Assembly: GCA_003161835.1 (NCBI GenBank)
Contig: PMNO01000104.1
Location: 731 to 5,831 of the forward strand
Length of the DNA stretch: 5,101 bases
Source: Myxococcales bacterium
GTDB lineage: Bacteria > Myxococcota_A > Polyangia > Fen-1088
Direction: 5' to 3'
Below are positions 1 through 5,101 of the stretch, one piece after another (within the stretch, counting starts at the first letter, position 1; every line of letters begins with the position of its first letter). A program made the position numbers and the translations under genes. The notes under the pieces were generated by a model that searched no databases, was not told where the DNA came from, and saw nothing but the letters and a program-made list of their open reading frames with translations.

Positions 1-89
1 GGTCACGGTGAATCTCTGACAACACTGGCACCAAAAAACACAAAACGCCCCGCCCGCCTTGCGGACGGACCGCGTGGCCGCATGTAGGC

Positions 90-118
90 TTTACACCGAC
101 GGGTGCCGCTGCCATGCT
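90..118 (+). promoter_or_regulatory. Possible sigma-70-type promoter for rpiB operon
   Basis: TTTACA at 90-95 resembles a -35 box (consensus TTGACA, one mismatch). After exactly 17 bases, CATGCT at 113-118 keeps three of six positions of the -10 consensus, including A2 and T6. This would start transcription near 125 and leave a leader of about 30 bases before the GTG start at 155. The -10 is weak, and in GC-rich genomes such matches arise by chance, so this is a candidate only. Confidence 0.3.
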
Positions 119-141
119 GCCCAGGAACACCCAAACGGCCG

Positions 142-148
142 AGAAGGA
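142..148 (+). promoter_or_regulatory. Shine-Dalgarno deciding the GTG start of rpiB
   Basis: AGAAGGA lies 6 bases upstream of GTG at 155. It selects that GTG over the in-frame start at 59. The protein starting at 155 begins directly with the family's first beta strand and the SDHAG motif. Confidence 0.75.
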
Positions 149-154
149 CGATTC

Positions 155-625
155 GTGAAAGTTTACGCGAGCAGCGATCATGCAGGCTTCCAGCTGCGAC
201 TGGAACTGGTGGCCGTCTTGCGCGGTCGGGGAATAGAGGTGGACGACCGGGGTCAAGGTGACGGCGCGCCGCGCGACTACCCCGCGGAGGCCGAGCTCAT
301 AGGAACCCTCGTCCGCGACCACCCCGGAACGAGGGGGCTCCTCGTGTGTGGCTCGGGCGTCGGCATGTGCATGGCGGCCAACAAGCTGAAAGGTGTGCGC
401 GCCGTGGATGCCTGGAACGTCGAATCGGCTCGGTTGTCGCGCGCCCATAACGACGCCAACATCTTATGTCTGGGTGCCCGCTTGATCTCGCCCGAGGACG
501 CGCGGGCGATCCTGGATGCGTGGCTGAGGACGGAGTTCGATGGCGGCCGCCACACCGCGCGCGTCGCGCAGATCGATCGCGTCGGCGGTGCCGGCCGACC
601 GACGTCCTCGAAATCCGATGTCTGA
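155..625 (+). CDS. rpiB: Ribose-5-phosphate isomerase B (RpiB/LacAB family)
   Basis: Predicted to interconvert ribulose 5-phosphate and ribose 5-phosphate in the non-oxidative pentose phosphate pathway, as a soluble cytoplasmic enzyme. The product is 156 residues, close to the 149 of E. coli RpiB. Visible motifs are the SDHAGF segment at 7-12 (D8, H9), the CGSGVG loop at 65-70 with C65 at the position of the E. coli catalytic base Cys66, AANK at 74-77, the SRAHNDAN segment at 95-102 with H98 matching E. coli His99, CLGAR at 105-109, and GGRHTARV at 130-137 with R132, H133 and R136 in the phosphate-binding positions. Retention of C65 places it with the Cys-type enzymes rather than the actinobacterial type that lacks this Cys. 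The last 15 or so residues are a poorly conserved tail. The GTG start is preferred because of the Shine-Dalgarno just upstream. It is the first gene of the apparent operon, about 25 bases before tal-pgi. A sugar-phosphate isomerase of the same superfamily acting on another sugar (LacA/LacB, allose-type) is possible but less likely given the context. Confidence 0.93.
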   Translation: MKVYASSDHAGFQLRLELVAVLRGRGIEVDDRGQGDGAPRDYPAEAELIGTLVRDHPGTRGLLVCGSGVGMCMAANKLKGVRAVDAWNVESARLSRAHNDANILCLGARLISPEDARAILDAWLRTEFDGGRHTARVAQIDRVGGAGRPTSSKSDV

Positions 626-632
626 ATCGAAC

Positions 633-643
633 AGGAGAGCAGG
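633..643 (+). promoter_or_regulatory. Ribosome binding region of tal-pgi, start ambiguous
   Basis: AGGAG at 633-637 lies 7 bases before an in-frame TTG at 645 but 13 bases before the ATG at 651. A weaker CAGG at 640-643 lies 7 bases before that ATG. A further in-frame ATG at 618 overlaps the rpiB stop but has no Shine-Dalgarno. The candidate starts at 645, 651 and 657 differ by at most four residues. Confidence 0.5.
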
Positions 644-650
644 TTTGCCC

Positions 651-3461
651 ATGTCCATGACGACGCTTCAAAAGACCCGCGAGCTTGGCCAAAGCATCTG
701 GTACGACAACATCCGGCGTGGCCTCATCACATCTGGCGAGTTGCAGGCCCTGATCGATCAGGGCGTCGTGGGGATCACGTCCAATCCAAGCATCTTCGAG
801 AAGGCCATCTCCGCCTCGCGGGACTATGACCTCGCGCTGCGGGAGCTCGTGGCCACGGGGATGGGAACGGCCGAGATCTACGAGGCGCTGGCCATTGACG
901 ATATCCGTGCGGCCTGCGATCGACTGACGCCGATATTTCGCGACACCGCCGGGATCGATGGCCGGGTTTCGCTCGAGGTGCTGCCGTCGCTGGCCGCCAA
1001 CACCGCCCAGACGATCTCGGAAGGGTTGCGGCTAGCCCGGGTGGTCGCCCGGCCCAATGTCATGATCAAGGTTCCCGCGACGGCGGAAGGCCTGCCCGCC
1101 ATCACCGCGCTGACCGCCGCTGGCGTCAGCGTCAACGTGACGCTGATTTTCGGGTTGGATCAATACCGGCAGGTTTTCGACGCGTACATCTCGGGCCTTG
1201 AACAGCGTCTGGCCGCGGGCGGCAAGCTGGACGAAGTCGCGTCGGTGGCGAGTTTCTTCGTATCGCGCGTGGACAGTGCCTGCGACAAGCTGCTGGCCGA
1301 GAAGAGCAAGGCCGCCAACAGCGCGCCCGACCGCGCGCGGGCCGAGGCTCTGCTGGGCAAGGCGGCGATTGCCAATGCCAAGCTTGCGTACGACCTGTTT
1401 GGGACCATCGTCAACAGCGCGCGCTGGCAGGCGCTGGCGACTCGGGGTGCTCGGCCCCAGCGGCTGCTTTGGGCCTCGACCGGCACCAAGGACCCGCGCT
1501 ACTCGGACACGATGTACCTGGACGGTTTGATCGGGAAGGACACCGTCAACACCGTACCCCCGGCGACGTTGGTGGCGTTTCTGGATCACGGGCGTCCGAC
1601 GCCGACCCTGGCCACCGGGGTTGCCGAGGCGCGTGCCCAGATCGCCGGCTTGGCGGAGCTCGGAATCGATCTGGATCGGGTCTGTCGCGGGCTGCTCGAG
1701 GACGGCGTGAAGGCATTCGCCACGTCGATGACGGGTCTGCTGGGAGTGATCGGCGAACGGTGCGCGGCCATCGGCGAGCAGACGTCTGGCCGCCAGAGCA
1801 TGGCCCTGCCCTCGCCCGACGCGGACGCCGTCACGGGCGCGGTCCGGGACCTGGGCGCGCATCATGGGCCAGAGCGAATCTGGAGCGGTGATCCCACGCT
1901 GTTCACGGCGGACCCGGCCCACGAAAAATCGATCCGCAGTCGTCTGGGGTGGTTGCGTTCTCCAAGTCTCATGAGCGGCCGGGTGGCCGAGCTGCAGGCA
2001 TTCCTCGCCGAGGTCACGGCGGCGGGGTTCACGCGCGTGGTGTTGCTGGGCATGGGCGGCAGCTCGCTTGGCCCCGAAGTGTTCGCCCAAACCTTTTCGG
2101 GCCGAACCCGTGGGTTGCCGCTGCACGTTCTGGACAACACCGATCCGGCCGCTGTGCGGGCGGTCGAGCGCGCGGGCGACTTGCGCACCACCTTGTTCGT
2201 GGTGGCCTCGAAGTCCGGAGGCACCATCGAAATTCAGGCCTTTGAGCACTACTTCTGGGACCGGGTGCTGGCTCATCATGGCGGCGACGTGGTCAAAGCG
2301 GGTGCGCAATTCGTCGCCATCACCGATCCCGCCACCAAGCTGGGGCAACTGGCCGACCAGAAGCGATATCGGCGTGTGTTCGTGAACCCGGCCGATATCG
2401 GGGGTCGCTACTCCGTCTTGTCCTATTTCGGGATGGTGCCGGCGGTGCTGTTGGGGGTCGACATCGCCGCCGTGATCGCGAGCGGCGCGGCCTTGGCGCA
2501 GGGTTCTTCGCCCCATGTTCCCGCCGAGGAGATCGCCGGCCTGCAGCTGGGCGCGATGCTGGGCACGCAGGTGGCCCGGGGCCGCGACAAGCTGACCCTG
2601 GTGGTCGATCCCGAAATCGAATCCCTGGGCTCCTGGATCGAACAGCTGATCGCCGAGTCCACGGGCAAGGATGGCAAGGGTATCGTCCCCGTGGATCTGG
2701 AACCTTTGGGACCTCCCGATGTTTATGGACCGGATCGGATCTTCGCGCGGATCAGCCTCGGCGATCAGGGCGGAAACCCGGTGCTGACCGACGCCACCGC
2801 GGCGCTGGAACGCGCCGGACATCCGGTTGTCCGACTGGCGGTGCCCCGGCGCGAGGATCTGGGGCGCGAGTTCTTTCGCTGGGAGCTCGCGACGGCGTTC
2901 GCCGGCAGCCTGATGGGACTGAACCCGTTCGACGAGCCAAACGTGACCGAGGCCAAGCTGGCCACCAGCGCTCTTCTGGCCGTGCGGCAAAAGGAGGGCC
3001 GGTTGCCGGAAGCTGAAGGTGTGGTGGCGCTGACCGACGGCGATGCGATCCGCGGCCACTTACTGTCGGCCGGGGCCGGCGACTACGTTGCGTTCTGCGC
3101 CTATTTCGAGCGCAGCGCCGCGCGTGATCGGCTGTTGGCCCAACTGCGCGGCGTCACCCGAAAAAGGACGAGCCGCGCGACGACTCTCGGCTATGGGCCG
3201 CGTTTTCTGCACTCCACCGGGCAGCTTCACAAAGGGGGCGCAAACAATGGCGTCTTCCTTCAGTTGACGGCGGACGTGGTCGGGGCCGACCTGGCGATTC
3301 CAGGCGAGGCCTACACCTTCGGCGCGCTTCGTGATGCCCAGGCCTTGGGCGATCTACAGGTCCTGCAGCGTCGGGGACGGCGTGCCATCCGGGTTCATCT
3401 GGGCCAGGATATCGACGCCGGGTTGGAGCGCCTCTTGGCGGTGATGACAGCGGCTGGTTGA
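651..3461 (+). CDS. tal-pgi: Bifunctional transaldolase / glucose-6-phosphate isomerase fusion
   Basis: One uninterrupted 936-residue frame joins two enzymes. Residues 1 to about 370 are a class I transaldolase (sedoheptulose 7-phosphate + glyceraldehyde 3-phosphate to erythrose 4-phosphate + fructose 6-phosphate). GITSNPSIF at 41-49 is the family signature, SLEVLP is at 107-112, and IKVPAT at 139-144 carries the Schiff-base Lys, K140, followed by VNVTLIF at 161-167. A linker of about 30 residues leads to glucose-6-phosphate isomerase from about 400 to the end. This half has GMGGSSLG at 467-474 and ASKSGGTIE at 519-527 (SIS-fold sugar-phosphate loops), GGRYSVLS at 584-591 (a Pgi signature region), ESTGKDGKG at 669-677 with E669 as the likely catalytic Glu, NPFDEPNV at 758-765, and STGQLHKGG at 855-863 with K861 as the likely C-terminal catalytic Lys. 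Both halves keep their key residues, so both are predicted active in the cytoplasm. Such fusions are a known family (bifunctional transaldolase/phosphoglucose isomerase). Fructose 6-phosphate is common to both reactions, so shared or channelled substrate is an attractive inference. ATG 651 is used as start; TTG 645 is an alternative with better Shine-Dalgarno spacing. Confidence 0.94.
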   Translation: MSMTTLQKTRELGQSIWYDNIRRGLITSGELQALIDQGVVGITSNPSIFEKAISASRDYDLALRELVATGMGTAEIYEALAIDDIRAACDRLTPIFRDTAGIDGRVSLEVLPSLAANTAQTISEGLRLARVVARPNVMIKVPATAEGLPAITALTAAGVSVNVTLIFGLDQYRQVFDAYISGLEQRLAAGGKLDEVASVASFFVSRVDSACDKLLAEKSKAANSAPDRARAEALLGKAAIANAKLAYDLFGTIVNSARWQALATRGARPQRLLWASTGTKDPRYSDTMYLDGLIGKDTVNTVPPATLVAFLDHGRPTPTLATGVAEARAQIAGLAELGIDLDRVCRGLLEDGVKAFATSMTGLLGVIGERCAAIGEQTSGRQSMALPSPDADAVTGAVRDLGAHHGPERIWSGDPTLFTADPAHEKSIRSRLGWLRSPSLMSGRVAELQAFLAEVTAAGFTRVVLLGMGGSSLGPEVFAQTFSGRTRGLPLHVLDNTDPAAVRAVERAGDLRTTLFVVASKSGGTIEIQAFEHYFWDRVLAHHGGDVVKAGAQFVAITDPATKLGQLADQKRYRRVFVNPADIGGRYSVLSYFGMVPAVLLGVDIAAVIASGAALAQGSSPHVPAEEIAGLQLGAMLGTQVARGRDKLTLVVDPEIESLGSWIEQLIAESTGKDGKGIVPVDLEPLGPPDVYGPDRIFARISLGDQGGNPVLTDATAALERAGHPVVRLAVPRREDLGREFFRWELATAFAGSLMGLNPFDEPNVTEAKLATSALLAVRQKEGRLPEAEGVVALTDGDAIRGHLLSAGAGDYVAFCAYFERSAARDRLLAQLRGVTRKRTSRATTLGYGPRFLHSTGQLHKGGANNGVFLQLTADVVGADLAIPGEAYTFGALRDAQALGDLQVLQRRGRRAIRVHLGQDIDAGLERLLAVMTAAG

Positions 3462-3465
3462 ACGG

Positions 3466-3482
3466 TGCGGGCCCAGCCCGCA
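3466..3482 (+). other. Intercistronic hairpin between tal-pgi and glk
   Basis: TGCGGG at 3466-3471 pairs perfectly with CCCGCA at 3477-3482 across a 5-base loop, starting 5 bases after the tal-pgi stop. No T run follows, so it is not a standard intrinsic terminator. A second pairing is possible between GTGCG at 3465-3469 and CGCAC at 3486-3490, which would exclude the first. It could protect the 3' end of the upstream message or tune glk expression. In DNA this GC-rich, a 6-bp stem may also be chance. Confidence 0.4.
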
Positions 3483-3507
3483 TATCGCACATGGTGATGG
3501 CTCAATA

Positions 3508-4521
3508 ATGATTGTTCTTGCGGGCGACATCGGTGGAACCAACACCCGTCTGGCGCTGTTCGAGGTCAAGGGCGATGACCGCCTCGTGGCCGTCCTCGAA
3601 CGGACCTATCCATCGGCGTCGCAGTCCAGTCTGGACGCGATCATTGAAGGCTTTCTGCGGGACACGCGCGGCACGTTGCCGAGGCTGGCGGAGCCCTTGC
3701 AGCGGGCCTGTTTGGGGATTGCTGGACCCGTCGAGGGCAACGTCTGTCGCGCCACCAACCTGCCGTGGGTGGTCGACGGTCGGGCGCTCGCGCAACGCCT
3801 CGGCGTTCAACAGGTGCGTCTCGTTAACGATTTTTATGCGGCGGCCCTGGGGAGCTTGTCGGTGCCGGCGGAAAGCCTGGTGGCGCTCGGGGGCGGCCCG
3901 CGCGATCCGAAGGGCCCTGTCGCGGTTCTGGGCGCCGGAACCGGGCTGGGTCAGGCGTTCTTGCTTTGGTCCGCCAGCGAGAATCGCTACCAGGTGATCT
4001 CCTCCGAGGGTGGCCATGTTGATTTTGCGCCGCGCACGCCGCTCGAGAGCGATCTGCTGCGCTATCTCGCCGGGAAGTACGGACGGGTATCGTACGAGCG
4101 GGTGCTCTCGGGCCATGGCCTGGTGGATCTCTATGCTTTTTTGAACGAGGAAGCGGCGTTCCGCGCGCTGGGGAAGGCGGATACCGCGGCGGCGATGGCA
4201 GCCGGTGATCCGGCGGCGGTCATTTCGCAGAAGGGCCTGGACGGAACCGATCCCGTTTGCGCCGCGGCGCTGGCCATTTTTTGCGGGGTCCTGGGCGCGC
4301 TGGCGGGAAACTTGGCGCTGACGTTGTTGACCACGGGCGGGGTCTTCATCGCCGGCGGCATCGCGCCGCGAGTCCTGCCTCTTCTGCAGAGGCCCGCTTT
4401 TCGCGAGGCCTTTGAACGCAAGGGGCGGCTGCAGCCTCTGGTGACGCGCGTCCCGGTGTTCGTGGTGACGCACGCCCAGCCGGGCCTTTTGGGCGCCGCC
4501 AGCGTCGCCGCGTCGCTCTAG
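3508..4521 (+). CDS. glk: Glucokinase (ATP-dependent, Glk/ROK-related, Pfam glucokinase type)
   Basis: Predicted to phosphorylate glucose to glucose 6-phosphate with ATP in the cytoplasm, feeding the Pgi half of the preceding enzyme. The product is 337 residues, near the 321 of E. coli Glk. It begins with the phosphate-1 loop of the sugar kinase/actin fold, GDIGGTNTR at 6-14. Other features are NLPW at 84-87, VNDFYAAALG at 106-115 with N107 and the catalytic base D108, the phosphate-2 loop LGAGTGLGQAF at 141-151, SEGGHVDF at 166-173 with glucose ligands E167 and H170, YERVLSGHGL at 196-205 with E197 matching E. coli Glu187, and FIAGGIAPR at 280-288 as the adenosine-binding segment. These glucose-contact residues favour the classical glucokinase family over a general ROK kinase, as does the lack of an obvious ROK CxCGxxGC zinc motif. 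The ATG is the only sensible start, because earlier ATGs at 3491 and 3497 are out of frame. The Shine-Dalgarno is poor (GGTGATGG at 3493-3500), so translation may be modest or partly dependent on upstream ribosomes. The 46-base gap to tal-pgi supports cotranscription. Confidence 0.93.
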   Translation: MIVLAGDIGGTNTRLALFEVKGDDRLVAVLERTYPSASQSSLDAIIEGFLRDTRGTLPRLAEPLQRACLGIAGPVEGNVCRATNLPWVVDGRALAQRLGVQQVRLVNDFYAAALGSLSVPAESLVALGGGPRDPKGPVAVLGAGTGLGQAFLLWSASENRYQVISSEGGHVDFAPRTPLESDLLRYLAGKYGRVSYERVLSGHGLVDLYAFLNEEAAFRALGKADTAAAMAAGDPAAVISQKGLDGTDPVCAAALAIFCGVLGALAGNLALTLLTTGGVFIAGGIAPRVLPLLQRPAFREAFERKGRLQPLVTRVPVFVVTHAQPGLLGAASVAASL

Positions 4522-4558
4522 CCCGACACAGGCCGCCCGGGAGGCGCTGTTCCGGGGC

Positions 4559-4584
4559 CTCGGGTCTTCAGGTATCGACCCGAG
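4559..4584. other. Perfect 8-bp inverted repeat downstream of glk
   Basis: CTCGGGTC at 4559-4566 is the exact reverse complement of GACCCGAG at 4577-4584, with a 10-base spacer. It begins 37 bases after the glk stop. It could be an RNA hairpin ending or stabilising the operon transcript, although no T tract follows, or a dimeric repressor/activator operator ahead of the next gene. Its presence also suggests that this stretch is spacer rather than coding. Confidence 0.45.
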
Positions 4585-4593
4585 CCGCCGATA

Positions 4594-4674
4594 AAGACTC
4601 TCGTGGTGAACGGCCATAGAGGCGCCGGTGCGGCACTAGCTCTGGGAGGCGATACTTTGTCGTTTGCCGAGGAG
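4594..4674 (+). other. In-frame segment resembling the end of an FHA domain
   Basis: The reading frame of the downstream activator is open all the way back to the glk stop codon, which is in the same frame. The codons at 4594-4662 spell a segment with TLVVNGHR followed by a hydrophobic stretch and LGGDTLSF. This resembles the closing strands of an FHA domain (G-T-x-V-N-G, then x-G-D-x-I/L-x-x-G/F). FHA domains commonly precede the AAA+ core in myxobacterial sigma-54 activators. The roughly 75 residues that should come before it, including the phosphothreonine-binding Arg and Ser, are not seen in any of the three forward frames after glk. It may be a remnant left by deletion, or a short N-terminal extension if translation starts at GTG 4603 or 4606. 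The resemblance was judged by eye. Confidence 0.35.
4644..4649 (+). promoter_or_regulatory. Strong Shine-Dalgarno before TTG 4657
   Basis: GGGAGG lies 7 bases upstream of an in-frame TTG at 4657. It is the best ribosome binding site in the window and the main reason for choosing this start. The in-frame GTG codons at 4603 and 4606 have no comparable site, and the first in-frame ATG, at 4717, lies just before the AAA+ core. Confidence 0.55.
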
Positions 4675-5101
4675 CGAGATGCCCGCAGCGAGCGTGAACG
4701 GGAACGGTTCGGCCGGATGGTCGGACACTCGGTTCCCATGCGTGCGGTCTTTGAAACCCTGGAGCGCGCCGCCGTCAGCGACGCGACGGTCCTGCTGGAA
4801 GGCGAGACCGGCACCGGTAAGGAGATATCCGCCGAGGCCGTGCACCGCGGCAGCCGGCGGCGGGACAAGCCATTCCTGGTCGTCGACTGCGGGGCCATAC
4901 CGCCTCAACTGCTCGAGAGCGAGCTGTTCGGTCACGAGCGCGGATCGTTCACGGGCGCCGTGGGCTCGCGCCAGGGGGTATTCGAGGCCGCCGCTGGTGG
5001 CACGGTCTTCCTGGACGAGATCGGCGAGCTGAGCATCGACCTGCAGCCCAAGCTTCTGCGTGTTCTGGAGCGTCGCGAGGTCCGCCGGATCGGTACGAAT
5101 C
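4657..5101 (+). CDS. Sigma-54-dependent transcriptional activator (NtrC-type AAA+), 3' end cut off
   Basis: Bacterial enhancer-binding protein that would hydrolyse ATP to remodel sigma-54 RNA polymerase at -24/-12 promoters. The window holds 148 codons from the chosen TTG and cuts the gene inside the AAA+ domain. After a charged stretch of alternating Arg and Glu (residues 6-17) the core begins with FGRMVGHS. Walker A GETGTGKE is at 49-56, [17 protein letters not shown] is at 78-94, the sigma-54 contact loop reads GSFTGA at 96-101 instead of the usual GAFTGA, and Walker B has FLDEIGEL with D120 and E121, followed by [10 protein letters not shown]. The rest of the AAA+ domain and any DNA-binding helix-turn-helix lie beyond the edge. 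No receiver, GAF or PAS domain can fit between glk and the core, so the N-terminal sensor is missing or reduced. An intact FHA domain, frequent in close homologues, is also absent. The frame is open back to 4522, so GTG 4603 or 4606 could be the true start. Its targets are unknown; proximity to the sugar operon is weak evidence for a link. Confidence 0.88.
   Translation, partial: MSFAEERDARSERERERFGRMVGHSVPMRAVFETLERAAVSDATVLLEGETGTGKEISAEAVHRGSRRRDKPFLVVDCGAIPPQLLESELFGHERGSFTGAVGSRQGVFEAAAGGTVFLDEIGELSIDLQPKLLRVLERREVRRIGTN

Larger units (their letters stand above)
1..154. other. Upstream non-coding leader of the rpiB operon
   Basis: No convincing gene is seen on either strand before the rpiB start. 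Positions 11-46 are clearly richer in A and T than the rest of the window, including an A-rich run at 33-46. From about 47 onward the DNA is GC-rich again. The reading frame of rpiB stays open upstream to an apparent start at 59, but residues encoded before 155 match nothing expected of RpiB and lie before a good ribosome binding site, so they are taken as untranslated. The end of any gene to the left lies outside the window. Confidence 0.6.

Noticed and set aside
26..40. TGGCAC as the -24 half of a sigma-54 promoter upstream of rpiB
   Set aside because: The -24-like box is present, but the expected TTGC at -12 spacing is absent; that position is A-rich.
51..64. Short GC hairpin next to the A-rich run as a terminator for a - strand gene to the right
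   Set aside because: The stem is only 4 bp and is separated from the T-rich run on that strand, and no - strand gene exists to its right.
581..599. GTCGGC/GCCGAC inverted repeat near the 3' end of rpiB
   Set aside because: It lies inside coding sequence, is only 6 bp, and such stems are expected by chance in GC-rich codons.
618..625. ATG at 618 overlapping the rpiB stop as a coupled start for tal-pgi
   Set aside because: It is in frame but has no Shine-Dalgarno and would add 11 residues that do not resemble the transaldolase N-terminus. Starts at 645 or 651 are better supported.
1032..3059. 675-residue open frame on the - strand opposite tal-pgi
   Set aside because: It lies wholly antisense to a well-supported enzyme, is rich in Arg, Gly, Gln and His with no recognisable domain, and is a typical by-product of GC-rich codon use.
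3502..4617. 371-residue open frame on the - strand opposite glk
   Set aside because: It is antisense to glk and has a low-complexity Arg/Gln/Gly-rich composition with no motif. The glk frame carries a full set of family residues.
4664..5032. 122-residue + strand frame starting at 4664
   Set aside because: It overlaps the sigma-54 activator in another frame. The activator frame carries Walker A, GSFTGA and Walker B, and this one has no recognisable motif.

Overview
The window is GC-rich bacterial DNA with closely spaced genes, all on the + strand. It holds a compact sugar-phosphate cluster followed by the start of a sigma-54 activator gene. No rRNA or tRNA gene, CRISPR array, insertion sequence or prophage feature was recognised. 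The high GC content, the Tal-Pgi fusion and an activator whose upstream reading frame looks like the end of an FHA domain together suggest a deltaproteobacterium in the broad sense, most likely Myxococcota. That placement is inference; no marker gene is present.

Layout: positions 1-154 are a leader with an A-rich patch, a plausible sigma-70-type promoter (TTTACA, 17 bases, CATGCT) and a good Shine-Dalgarno. rpiB (ribose-5-phosphate isomerase B) runs 155-625. About 25 bases later comes a 936-residue bifunctional transaldolase/glucose-6-phosphate isomerase (651-3461). A 46-base gap with a small perfect hairpin leads to glk (glucokinase, 3508-4521). A 135-base spacer (4522-4656) holds a perfect 8-bp inverted repeat. 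A bacterial enhancer-binding protein gene of the NtrC class then runs off the right edge (about 4657 to beyond 5101).

The first three genes form a coherent metabolic unit. Glk makes glucose 6-phosphate and the Pgi half converts it to fructose 6-phosphate. The Tal half makes or uses fructose 6-phosphate in the non-oxidative pentose phosphate pathway, and RpiB interconverts ribulose 5-phosphate and ribose 5-phosphate. Fructose 6-phosphate is thus shared by both active sites of the fusion. Same strand, short gaps and matched function argue for one operon starting near position 125.

The last gene is a different functional class. Its AAA+ core (Walker A, a GSFTGA variant of the GAFTGA loop, Walker B) is clear. 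What precedes the core is unusual: there is no room for a complete sensory domain after glk, yet the in-frame codons before the best-supported start resemble the C-terminal strands of an FHA domain.
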